From Planctomycetota bacterium (GTDB taxonomy: Bacteria; Planctomycetota; Planctomycetia; Pirellulales; Pirellulaceae), in NCBI GenBank assembly GCA_026692885.1, contig JAPLNJ010000391.1:1-24266 (forward strand): DNA of 24,266 bases. The letters run 5' to 3'. This document shows, piece after piece, positions 7,353 through 14,770 of this stretch (the first letter of the stretch is position 1; each line of letters opens with the position of its first letter). The position numbers and the translations under genes were made by a program. Below the pieces are notes generated by a model that had not been told where the DNA came from, searched no databases, and saw only the letters and a list, made by a program, of their open reading frames with translations.

Positions 7353-7905
7353 TCGTTCAACCGCAAGCCGGAGGCGACTGCCGAACAAGTCCGAGAATGC
7401 CCCCGGCTTGCCCCTCGTCGTTATACACAATTCTTCCGCCCCAAAGGGGCAGCCACATAGCAGCCCAGGGCAGAACGGAGCGGCGCAGCCGCGTAGCGCC
7501 ACCCTGGGTTATGAGAGGATGGAGAACACCAGCCCTGAAGGGGCGCAACAAGCCCCGGCGCATCGGACGAGCGATGCGTGTGGGATGAACCGATTTGTTT
7601 CGCCCTTTCAGGGCTACCGTGCTGAATCGAATCCGTACCCAGGGCGTCGCTCTGCGGCTGTCGCCGCGACGCTTTGCCCTGGGCTGATTTGTTTTGGCCC
7701 CTACGGGGCGGAAGCGTCGGGCTGAATCGAACCCGTACCCAGGGCGTTTCTCTGCTATCGGGGCGAAAACGTGTGTATAGCGATGAGGGGCGAGCCGGGG
7801 GCATTTTACTCGAGTTTGGACTCTTTCGGCAGGCTCCGGAGGCGGGCGAGCGGGCGAGCCGACCCACCGGGGTCGCGCGCACGCCTCCGGCTTGCGGTTA
7901 AACGA
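7353..7905. repeat. 553-bp composite inverted-repeat element, no gene
   Basis: The termini 7353-7376 and 7882-7905 are inverted copies at 23 of 24 bp (TCGTT, C or T, AACCGCAAGCCGGAGGCG). Further in, inverted similarity continues: ATGCCCCCGGCTTGCCCCTC near 7397-7416 pairs with GAGGGGCGAGCCGGGGGCAT near 7785-7804. A central pair then follows around 7466-7510 and 7638-7690 (CAGCCCAGGGC versus GCCCTGGGCTG). The right arm carries an extra GC-rich stretch. Open frames across it exist on both strands but consist of the repeat. Read as a palindromic non-coding element or a pile of inverted repeats. Confidence 0.7.
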
Positions 7906-7941
7906 CCCGACTCCCTCCCGCGGGCAAGGCGCGAACCATTG

Positions 7942-7970
7942 TTGAACCTGAGGCAAGCTTACGGTAGACT
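7942..7970 (+). promoter_or_regulatory. promoter, probably leaderless
   Basis: TTGAAC (7942-7947), a 17-bp spacer and TAGACT (7965-7970) are followed by exactly 6 nt and then ATG 7977. Transcription would start at or next to the start codon, and no Shine-Dalgarno is present. The same arrangement precedes purM. Confidence 0.6.
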
Positions 7971-7976
7971 GCCCTC

Positions 7977-8636
7977 ATGCCCATCGAAACGAAATGCACG
8001 ACGTGCGGCAAGACGTTGCGGGTAGGGGATGAACATGCCGGCAGCCAAGCTCGCTGTCCGGCTTGCGGCACCGTGTTTGTCGTGCCTGGCGGCGCGGCCC
8101 AGGCGGCGGCTGAGCCCGTTGTCGTTCCGGTCGAGCGGTGGAGCATGAAGACGCCGGAAGGGCAGATCTACGGCCCGATCGCCAAGCCCGAACTGGACCG
8201 GTGGCTGTCGGAAGGCCGGATCGCAGCGGACTGCGAGCTGCGCTGCGGTGACGATGCTCCCTGGCGACCGGCCGACGAGTGCTACAGCGTTCTCAACACC
8301 CGGGCGCGATCGCCGCTGACCAACCCGTTTGCGGACCTCCAGGTGGCCGAGGCTGTCGCCCCCGCTGCCAACCGGCCGTACTTGGTCCCTCACCGCGGCG
8401 GGCTGATCCTGACCTTGGGCATCATCGCCTGGGTGTTCACCTGTCCGATTTTCAGCATCGTCGCCTGGATGCTGGGTGCCTCCGATCTGCGAGAGATGCG
8501 GGAAGGCCGCATGGAATCTAGCGGCATGGGGTTGACGCAAGCGGGGCACATCTTGGGCTTGATCTATTCGTTGCTGTGGCTGGCGCTGGTCGTGATCGGC
8601 CTGTTTATCTTCGTGTTGATGCTGGCGCTGGCGTAG
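7977..8636 (+). CDS. zinc-ribbon / GYF_2 domain membrane protein
   Basis: Predicted 219-aa protein. The N-terminal zinc ribbon has CxxC pairs Cys7/Cys10 and Cys27/Cys30. Next comes a GYF_2-type domain (about 54-100, with Trp55, EGQIYGPIAKPELDRWLSEG at 61-80 and WRPADE at 96-101), a linker, and two hydrophobic segments (about 141-166 and 190-217) separated by a DUF4190-like loop with Ser-Gly-Met-Gly. This combination is common in Planctomycetota and is thought to mediate protein binding at the membrane; no enzymatic function is assigned. ATG 7977 is the first codon after the promoter. purM follows 43 bp later but has its own promoter, so the two genes need not form an operon. Confidence 0.82.
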   Translation: MPIETKCTTCGKTLRVGDEHAGSQARCPACGTVFVVPGGAAQAAAEPVVVPVERWSMKTPEGQIYGPIAKPELDRWLSEGRIAADCELRCGDDAPWRPADECYSVLNTRARSPLTNPFADLQVAEAVAPAANRPYLVPHRGGLILTLGIIAWVFTCPIFSIVAWMLGASDLREMREGRMESSGMGLTQAGHILGLIYSLLWLALVVIGLFIFVLMLALA

Positions 8637-8643
8637 CCCGTCA

Positions 8644-8673
8644 TTGAACGGAGTTGACCGCGTGTGGTAGATT
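8644..8673 (+). promoter_or_regulatory. purM: promoter for purM, probably leaderless
   Basis: TTGAAC (8644-8649), an 18-bp spacer and TAGATT (8668-8673) are followed by 6 nt and ATG 8680. There is no Shine-Dalgarno. Both hexamers and the 6-nt gap repeat the layout at 7942-7977. Confidence 0.6.
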
Positions 8674-8679
8674 CTGGTC

Positions 8680-9723
8680 ATGAGCAAGATCACCTACAAA
8701 GACGCGGGCGTCGATCTGGAGTTGTACGAAAACGCAATGGCGCGGCTGCCGCCGTTGATGCATCGCACATTTTCGCCCCGAGTCATCAAACTCGACGGCG
8801 GTTTCGCCGGACTGTACCGACTGGATTTCGCCAGCCGTTTGTTTGAGCGCCGCTACCAGGACCCGGTGTTGGTGTCCTGCACCGACGGTGTCGGCACGAA
8901 GCTGAAGGTGGCTCAGAAGTGTAACCGCCACGACACCGTGGGCATCGACTTGGTGGCGATGTCCGTCAACGACGCGCTGTGCTGTGGCGCGGAGCCCCTG
9001 TTCTTCCTGGACTACGTCGCCATGTGGCGCGACGTGCCGCCGCTGCTGGAGGAAATCGTGCGGGGCATCAGCGACGGTTGCCTCCAGGCGGACTGTTCGC
9101 TGCTGGGTGGCGAAACGGCGATCATGCCGGATTTGTACCGCGAGGGCGACTACGATCTGGCCGGCTTCTGTGTCGGGGTGGTCGAACGCAAGCACTTGAT
9201 CGATGGCAAGTCGATCGCCGCCGGGGACGTGTTGCTGGGCGTGGCCTCCAGCGGTCTGCACTCCAACGGCTACAGCTTGGTGCGCAAAGTCGTGTTCGAC
9301 ATCGCCAAATTGCAGGTCGAGGATTACGTGGAGGAATTGGGGCAGACGGTAGGCGACGCCTTAATGACGCCGACGCGGATCTATGCCAAGGCGGTGCGGA
9401 AGGTGTTGACCCACTACAAGGTCAAGAACGTCGTGCACGGACTGGCACACATCACCGGGGGCGGTCTACGCGACAACCTGGAACGCATCCTGCCGGCTGC
9501 CGTGCGAGCCGAGATCGACCCCGGAAGTTGGCCGGTCCCGCCCGTGTTTCCCTGGCTACAACGGTTGGGTGGAATCGAGGACGAGGAGTTGGCGCGGGTG
9601 TTCAACATGGGCCTGGGACTGGTCATGGTGGTCAGTCCGTTCTTTGCCGAGAGCGTCCAGCGCACGCTGGAAGACGCAGGCCTGCCGACTTGGCGGATCG
9701 GTCGCATCGAAGAGCGGGTGTAG
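8680..9723 (+). CDS. purM: phosphoribosylformylglycinamidine cyclo-ligase (AIR synthetase)
   Basis: Predicted 347-aa cytosolic enzyme of purine synthesis that closes FGAM to AIR with ATP. It shows the PurM hallmarks in order: N-terminal TYKDAGVD (5-12), [12 protein letters not shown] (67-78), [20 protein letters not shown] (88-107), [10 protein letters not shown] (141-150), [17 protein letters not shown] (187-203) and [16 protein letters not shown] (257-272). The AIRS N- and C-terminal domains are both complete and the length matches the family. The start at 8680 is fixed by the conserved N-terminus and by the promoter 6 nt away. No other pur gene is nearby. A strong hairpin (9781-9837) lies downstream. 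Confidence 0.96.
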   Translation: MSKITYKDAGVDLELYENAMARLPPLMHRTFSPRVIKLDGGFAGLYRLDFASRLFERRYQDPVLVSCTDGVGTKLKVAQKCNRHDTVGIDLVAMSVNDALCCGAEPLFFLDYVAMWRDVPPLLEEIVRGISDGCLQADCSLLGGETAIMPDLYREGDYDLAGFCVGVVERKHLIDGKSIAAGDVLLGVASSGLHSNGYSLVRKVVFDIAKLQVEDYVEELGQTVGDALMTPTRIYAKAVRKVLTHYKVKNVVHGLAHITGGGLRDNLERILPAAVRAEIDPGSWPVPPVFPWLQRLGGIEDEELARVFNMGLGLVMVVSPFFAESVQRTLEDAGLPTWRIGRIEERV

Positions 9724-9780
9724 GTCGGCGGGGCGGATTTCGGACCTGAACCGTGGCCTCGAATTGGAACGTTGCGTATA

Positions 9781-9837
9781 GTAACCCGACGCGTCAGCGA
9801 GGAATCGCGGCGTCTCCTCGCTGACGCGTCGGGTTAC
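9781..9837. repeat. perfect 23-bp inverted repeat downstream of purM
   Basis: The arms 9781-9803 and 9815-9837 are exact inverted copies (GTAACCCGACGCGTCAGCGA and three more bases) around an 11-nt spacer. There is no T-tract, so it is REP-like rather than a classical terminator, though as RNA it could protect the purM 3' end. Confidence 0.8.
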
Positions 9838-9843
9838 CTACCC

Positions 9844-9879
9844 GCTGCTAGCGTTTTGCGCAACATTCCGATCAAGACC
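9844..9879 (+). repeat. 36-bp dispersed repeat, copy 1
   Basis: GCTGCTAGCGTTTTGCGCAA and the following 16 bases match 17290-17325 at 32 of 36 positions. It lies just upstream of the truncated metallophosphoesterase. Confidence 0.7.
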
Positions 9880-9899
9880 TGAACTGACGTACTCGCGAT

Positions 9900-10370
9900 A
9901 TGAACAAGTCCCCACTCCCGCAGGCGAACGTACCGCAAGAACAGCCCGTCCGCGTGCTGCACCTTTCGGATTTTCACTTCTGCCCCGAACGGCGTTGGGA
10001 TTCCGATCCGGTCATCAACGGGCTGACGGACGCGATCGGCCAATTGGTCGCCGTTGGTCTGGCGCCGGACGTGGTGGCCATCACCGGCGACGTGGCGGAC
10101 AAGGGGCGCTCGCAGGACTACCGCGAAGCGCAACGGTGGATCGACAAGGGCCTGCTGAAGAAACTGCCCGCAAGTTTTCCTCGCGACCGTATCCTGATCG
10201 TGCCGGGAAACCACGACGCAGACCGCTCGACGGTGAAGACCGGGGCGCAGAGTCTACAGCAGACGCTCCTGAATGGCCAGAGTCAGGAAACGATCGCCAA
10301 GGTGCTGGGCGATCCTGAAGAGCGCGCGCCGCTGTTGAAGCGGCACGCCCAGTACCTCTCGTCCGCCAGG
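9900..10370 (+). pseudogene. metallophosphoesterase, 3'-truncated
   Basis: About 157 codons of a calcineurin-like metallophosphoesterase are preserved. The first three metal-binding motifs are present: LHLSDFHF (Asp24, His26), ITGDVADKG (Asp64) and VPGNHDAD (Asn104, His105). The later His and GHxH motifs that complete the dimetal site are absent. The similarity stops near 10365-10372, where a REP-like sequence begins; the frame stays open to 11039 only because it reads antisense through the cytochrome gene. So the 3' half of the gene was lost, probably by recombination or insertion at the repeat. ATG 9900 is the likely old start; no clear ribosome binding site is seen. A full-length relative would usually be more than 250 aa. 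Confidence 0.75.
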
Positions 10371-13300
10371 TCACCGGCGGCTAGCGCTGTGCCGCTCAGA
10401 GTAAGCGGTAGTGGGCAACAGCCGGTCGGTGACGATCCGGAAGGTCTTCTCGCCAGCCTTAAAGGGCGGGTCCAGTTCAATGCGAACCCGTCTGGCTGTG
10501 GGCAGCGCTTTTCCATTGGCCTCGAAGTACTGGAAGTACGTCGAACGATAGGGTGCGTTGGCGTCCACCCACGTCACCAAGGTTTCCCACTCATCCCTGC
10601 TCAACACAACCTCCTTCCGGTGCGCTTCCTCGTTCAACAGCGAAAGCACCAAGCGGCTCCGGTGCGAGCCGAATTGTTTGGGCTGCGTGACCTCCGGCCC
10701 GCTCATGTGGTTCGACAGGCAGAGCAGGCCGCCAGAGCCGTAGATGTCTCTCTTGACCGACTCATAGAGCAGGTTTTCCGCCTGCTCCAGTTTCGGCATC
10801 TCGGCGAAGGCCTCTCGGTATCCCTCACCGAGCGGAGTCGGCACGCCCTTCTTGAGTCCGAACAAAGAGCGATAGGATTGCACAAAGCCAGAGGGATCAC
10901 GGGAATTAGTGAGGTCCAGGCCCTTCTTCGAATCGCTCGCGTCATGACACCGAACGCAGTGTTTGTCAAAGATGGGTTGAATCAGCTGTTCGTAGTCCAC
11001 AACGGCCACGTCGCCCCACGGCGGCGGCTTGGGCTGTGAGGGTTCCCGCCCCAAGGCCAGGCGGCTGCCCGGCGCGCCGATCCTCGGCACATAGTGCTTG
11101 GTCTCATGGCACCCCACGCAACCCCGGAACTCGCCCGGTTGGAACTCGATGTGGCTGCGCATCCGTCGGATTTCCATCAGGTTCTCGTCCAACGCCTGAA
11201 AGTACACCGCCAAGCCGGTCGGCACTTTGAAATACGCCGACCCGTCCTGTTCCACCGGCACGGTGCCAATGACCCGAGTCGGCGACCAGGTCCAGTAGCC
11301 GAAGTTCCGCGAATGTTGGGTGCCCGGTGTCCAGCGTATCGGACCGGTGTTGTCGTCCTTCCCAAAGTACCATTGCAGTTGCTCGGAGATCCGAATGTAG
11401 CGAACCGTTCCCGGCTTGACCCCCGGCAGGTCACGCTGCACGTCGTCCACATAGCAGACCGCAAAATTGGACTCCGGACCCACCTCGGACGGCAAGCTCG
11501 GCGGACAGGGCCGTTTGCGAATCGGCATGGGGCACAACACATCCAAGCGGGGATCACGATGAATCAATTCCTTGTTGCCCCAGACATCGATGTAGTAGGC
11601 GGCATAGCTCTTGTTCCCCGGATAGTGGAAGGCGTAGGACACCAGGAAACCCTTCTCCGACAAGGGCCAGGGCGTCTTGTAAAATCCTCCCCGGTCCGGC
11701 ACGCCCCCTTCCGCGACCGTCGGAGACGATCCGAGACCGCCCTCCAGCGGACTACAGGCCGGCGTCACGTAACGCAAACCCGCGGGATTATTGACTCCGA
11801 ACGACGGATCGACCACGGCCACTGCACCTTCCGGTGGGGAATGATGGCCGCAAGCGATCACCACCAGTTTCTGGCTACCGGGAATGGAACGCGGCTCACG
11901 CACGGACTGGGGATCGTTGAAGTGGACTTTGAACAGGCCGTCGTTCATCGTTCCGTCAGGACGAATGGTCCACAGCGCATGCGGCCATTGCCAGAACCGT
12001 TCCTGATAATCCCATCGCATGTAGCCAATCAGTCCGTTGTTCAGACAATGCGGATACCGATCCACATCCTTGTTGTACGTCAACCGCTGGATGTGTTTGC
12101 CGTCCGCTGACACGCGAAAGAGATTGGGGAGGCCGAAGTCGCTGTAGGCCAGCGGCGCGGCCCCGCATTGCGAAGCGCCGCACCCTCGGTCCGATGAAAA
12201 GACCACGTCGCCATTGGGCAGGTAAGCCGGTTCCCGATCGCAGTAAACCTTGTCGTCGGTCAATTGGCGCAAGCCTGTACCGTCCAAATGGATCTCGTAC
12301 AGATGCGTCGGTTCACTGCCATTCTCCCAGAAAACCCCGTCTTTAGGTCCAACCCGATGATCAAAGACAACGACATTCGGGCCATTTCTCCAGGACACGC
12401 TTCCCCAGCTAGATCGTCCGTCTCCCCAAGACGGCTGGCGCACATAGGCGAACACCAGCTTATCGGCGTCCCACCACAGGTCCATATCCTGCACGTGCCC
12501 CGGCCCCAGTTGGCCGCCGAGCAGAGGCCGCACCGGATCCGCAGGCCCCAGGCCCGCCTGAACAAACACGTCACCGCCCGGTCGCCGCTCCTTCGGACGG
12601 TCATGGTTCTGGACGAGACAATCGGGGTGATTTCCTTCCGTTCGGACGGGGGCCTTAAAAAACGCCACCTCGTTGAACTCCAGATCAGGACTGGCCAACA
12701 CCACGTCCCGAGCAGCCCGGCGGACTTCCAGCCACCATTTTCGTTGGCCGGCCAGATCCGTCAGGAGTTGCTGATGCGGCAGACGGTGGTGGACCTGCTG
12801 GAGGGTTTCCAAGGCGGCAACCATTCGTTGTCGCCGTTCCTGTCCGCCGGAGGACCGAGCAGACGCAGCCAGTTCCTCGGCGCGTCGCACGATGTCTTGA
12901 GCCGATTTCGCCAAGTCCGGCGTCGTCCGATGCACTCCCAGGCCGATGGCCTGCAGTACAAAATCGCACTCCAGGGAGGCTTCGGGTTTCAGCGCCAGGC
13001 ATTTGGCCAACCAGTCAGGGGTTGTGGACGTCGGTCGCGAGTTCTGCTGTGCATCTCGGACGGCAATCAAGGCCCACGCGGCGATGCCGCGCACGAAGGG
13101 GTCGTCGTGTTCGAGTAGGACGGCCCCCTTCTCGACCACCTGCTGCCAACCTGCATCGTCGATCAATCGTGGACCGCCGACACGAGCGGCCATGACCGAC
13201 AGCAGTTCAGCGCTGACGGTCGCCGCCGCCGCGGACTGCTCGGCGGCCAAGGCGTCCAGCACCGCCCTGGCATTGCCGGGTGACGCCACCAGGAGGCTCC

Positions 13301-13517
13301 CCAGTTGTTCGATCTCAACTGCTGCGGTCGGACTCCCGAAGGCTGTCAAAATGGGCTGCACCACGCCAGCCGCTCCCTGGCTCTTCAACAGGTCCCCGTA
13401 CTTCCCCTGGTAATCAGCAGCAGCTGCCCCCCCAGCTGCCACCGTGGCCACTACGGCGGCCAGGGCCAAGGTCACAGCCCAGGTCACGACGAATACTGCG
13501 TTGGGTCTGGTTGTCAT
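10371..13517 (-). CDS. HZS-alpha-like exported di-heme cytochrome with beta-propeller
   Basis: Predicted 1048-aa exported protein. It has a signal peptide (1 to about 36), a helical N-terminal part (about 40-250), then a PD40/WD40-like beta-propeller (about 300-760, e.g. YLPNGDVVFSSDRG). This matches the middle domain of the hydrazine synthase alpha subunit (HZS_alpha), which is widespread in Planctomycetota that do not do anammox. Two c-type heme sites follow: CVGCH (Cys800, Cys803, His804) and CVRCH (Cys854, Cys857, His858). A role in extracytoplasmic electron transfer or oxidation is likely; the substrate is unknown. ATG 13517 is chosen over ATG 13577 because AAGGTGG lies upstream and it gives a normal signal peptide. 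No hzsB/hzsC genes are present, so hydrazine synthesis is not implied. The last few codons fall in a REP-like sequence, so the native C-terminus may be altered. Confidence 0.83.
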   Translation of the reverse strand: MTTRPNAVFVVTWAVTLALAAVVATVAAGGAAAADYQGKYGDLLKSQGAAGVVQPILTAFGSPTAAVEIEQLGSLLVASPGNARAVLDALAAEQSAAAATVSAELLSVMAARVGGPRLIDDAGWQQVVEKGAVLLEHDDPFVRGIAAWALIAVRDAQQNSRPTSTTPDWLAKCLALKPEASLECDFVLQAIGLGVHRTTPDLAKSAQDIVRRAEELAASARSSGGQERRQRMVAALETLQQVHHRLPHQQLLTDLAGQRKWWLEVRRAARDVVLASPDLEFNEVAFFKAPVRTEGNHPDCLVQNHDRPKERRPGGDVFVQAGLGPADPVRPLLGGQLGPGHVQDMDLWWDADKLVFAYVRQPSWGDGRSSWGSVSWRNGPNVVVFDHRVGPKDGVFWENGSEPTHLYEIHLDGTGLRQLTDDKVYCDREPAYLPNGDVVFSSDRGCGASQCGAAPLAYSDFGLPNLFRVSADGKHIQRLTYNKDVDRYPHCLNNGLIGYMRWDYQERFWQWPHALWTIRPDGTMNDGLFKVHFNDPQSVREPRSIPGSQKLVVIACGHHSPPEGAVAVVDPSFGVNNPAGLRYVTPACSPLEGGLGSSPTVAEGGVPDRGGFYKTPWPLSEKGFLVSYAFHYPGNKSYAAYYIDVWGNKELIHRDPRLDVLCPMPIRKRPCPPSLPSEVGPESNFAVCYVDDVQRDLPGVKPGTVRYIRISEQLQWYFGKDDNTGPIRWTPGTQHSRNFGYWTWSPTRVIGTVPVEQDGSAYFKVPTGLAVYFQALDENLMEIRRMRSHIEFQPGEFRGCVGCHETKHYVPRIGAPGSRLALGREPSQPKPPPWGDVAVVDYEQLIQPIFDKHCVRCHDASDSKKGLDLTNSRDPSGFVQSYRSLFGLKKGVPTPLGEGYREAFAEMPKLEQAENLLYESVKRDIYGSGGLLCLSNHMSGPEVTQPKQFGSHRSRLVLSLLNEEAHRKEVVLSRDEWETLVTWVDANAPYRSTYFQYFEANGKALPTARRVRIELDPPFKAGEKTFRIVTDRLLPTTAYSERHSASRR
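10372..10398 (+). repeat. REP-like copy at a gene breakpoint
   Basis: CACCGGCGGCTAGCGCTGTG followed by CCGCTCA matches the right window edge (about 24204-24230) and the 4019 copy. It covers the last codons of the cytochrome gene and coincides with the end of metallophosphoesterase similarity. Confidence 0.65.
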
Positions 13518-13588
13518 GCCGCACCACCTTGTTCCGATCTTTTGCCACAGGACGGCCTCCGCGGGCTCGTTGTTCATGCCGGGGTTTG

Positions 13589-13617
13589 AGTCTATGCTTT
13601 GCGAGGAACGATTTCAA
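13589..13617 (-). promoter_or_regulatory. promoter for the cytochrome gene
   Basis: On the minus strand, TTGAAA (13612-13617), a 17-bp spacer and TAGACT (13589-13594). These are the same hexamer types as before 7977 and purM. The -10 ends 11 nt before ATG 13577 and 71 nt before ATG 13517, which has the better Shine-Dalgarno. Confidence 0.55.
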
Positions 13618-13625
13618 CATGACAA

Positions 13626-13684
13626 GTAGGTCAGGCTTTCCAGCCTGACACGAATCGGACGTCAGCCTGGAAAGGCTGACCTAC
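13626..13684. repeat. REP/inverted-REP pair (BIME-like), GTAG...CTAC
   Basis: GTAG (13626-13629) is followed by an 8-bp hairpin GTCAGGCT-TTCC-AGCCTGAC (13630-13649). After an 11-nt spacer comes the inverted partner GTCAGCCT-GGAA-AGGCTGAC (13661-13680) and CTAC (13681-13684). A GTAG foot next to a hairpin is the signature of REP sequences acted on by RAYT (TnpA-REP) transposases. It lies between divergent genes, just upstream of the cytochrome promoter. Confidence 0.75.
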
Positions 13685-13738
13685 AACAGGTACGCATCCT
13701 CTGGTCGAAAACGCTAACCCAAAGTTCCACGGTGTCCT

Positions 13739-14770
13739 ATGTTCAAGGCAATGCCTGAAAGTACTGATTTCTGGACTCGCCGCCATTGGCTCAAGACGGC
13801 TGGCGTGCTGACGGTCGGGGCCGCTTTCGCGCGGACCTTGTCGGCGGCGGAACCCGCCGCTCCGGTCGCCACACCGCAGCGCTCACCCCTCCCCGAGTCC
13901 GGCCCGGAGCAGGCCCCGCGCATGCAAATCGGCATCCTGCTCGGGACGTTCTCGCGTCCGACGCTCGAGGCGCGGTTGGATGCCGTGAAGGCCTGCGGGC
14001 TGGACTGCGTGCAACTGAGCCTGGATTGTGCCGGATTGCCGTCGATGCCCAATCAGATCGCCCCCGAACTGGCCGCCCGGATGCGGCGCGCGGCGGAGGA
14101 CCGCCGGATCGTGATCGCTGCGGTGGCGGGCACCTTCAACATGAGCCATCCCGATCCGGAGCAACGCCGAGCGGGCCTGCGGCAGCTACGCGTCTTGGCG
14201 TCGGCCTGCCAGGGGCTGGGCACGTCGAAGATCCATCTCTGCACCGGCACGCGAGATCCGGAGAACATGTGGCGACGTCATGCGGACAACGACTCGCCGG
14301 AGGCTTGGCGCGACATGGTCGCCTGCGTCCGCGAGGCGGTGGAGATCGCCCAGGAAACGGGCGTGATCCTGGCCTTCGAGCCGGAGGTCAATAACGTGGT
14401 CGATTCGGCGAAAAAGTCCCGGCGCCTGCTGGACGAAATCAACTCGCCGCACTTGAAAGTCACCATGGATGCCGCGAATATCTTTCACGCCGGCGAATTG
14501 GCCCGCATGGACGAGGTGCTGGACCAAGCCTTTGCCCTCGTGGGGAAGGACATCGTCCTGGCGCATGCCAAGGACCTCAGCCACGATGGCGACGCGGGCC
14601 ACGAGGCGGCGGGACGCGGACGGTTGGACTACGATCGCTACCTGCAGTTGCTGCACACCCACGGGTTCCGCGGTCCGTTGCTGCTGCACGGACTTGCCGA
14701 ATCCCAGGTGCCCGGCTGTGTGGCTTTCCTGCGCGAGAAGCTGGCTCGCTTGGCTCAGACGGTCCCGTAA
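13739..14770 (+). CDS. Tat-exported sugar phosphate isomerase/epimerase-like protein
   Basis: Predicted 343-aa protein with a Tat-type signal (RRHWLKTAG at 14-22, hydrophobic stretch to about 37) and an AP_endonuc_2/xylose-isomerase-like TIM barrel (about 62-335). Likely metal ligands are Glu214 (LAFEPEVNNV), Asp244 (VTMDAANIFH), His276 (LAHAKDLSH) and Glu321 near the end. The family isomerises or epimerises sugars, inositols and keto sugars; the substrate cannot be read from the sequence. Tat export fits a folded metalloenzyme working outside the cytoplasm. The start could be ATG 13739 or ATG 13751; both keep the Tat motif and neither has a strong ribosome binding site. Its 3' end overlaps the convergent MFS gene by 16 bp. 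Confidence 0.82.
   Translation: MFKAMPESTDFWTRRHWLKTAGVLTVGAAFARTLSAAEPAAPVATPQRSPLPESGPEQAPRMQIGILLGTFSRPTLEARLDAVKACGLDCVQLSLDCAGLPSMPNQIAPELAARMRRAAEDRRIVIAAVAGTFNMSHPDPEQRRAGLRQLRVLASACQGLGTSKIHLCTGTRDPENMWRRHADNDSPEAWRDMVACVREAVEIAQETGVILAFEPEVNNVVDSAKKSRRLLDEINSPHLKVTMDAANIFHAGELARMDEVLDQAFALVGKDIVLAHAKDLSHDGDAGHEAAGRGRLDYDRYLQLLHTHGFRGPLLLHGLAESQVPGCVAFLREKLARLAQTVP

Noticed and set aside
7357..7956. 199-codon minus-strand frame and overlapping frames
   Set aside because: Made entirely of the composite inverted repeat; both strands give equally long frames.
9781..9837. Intrinsic terminator after purM
   Set aside because: The hairpin is perfect but no T-tract follows on either strand; kept as a repeat only.
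10371..11039. Extension of the metallophosphoesterase frame to 379 codons
   Set aside because: The extra codons read antisense through the cytochrome gene and lack the missing His motifs.
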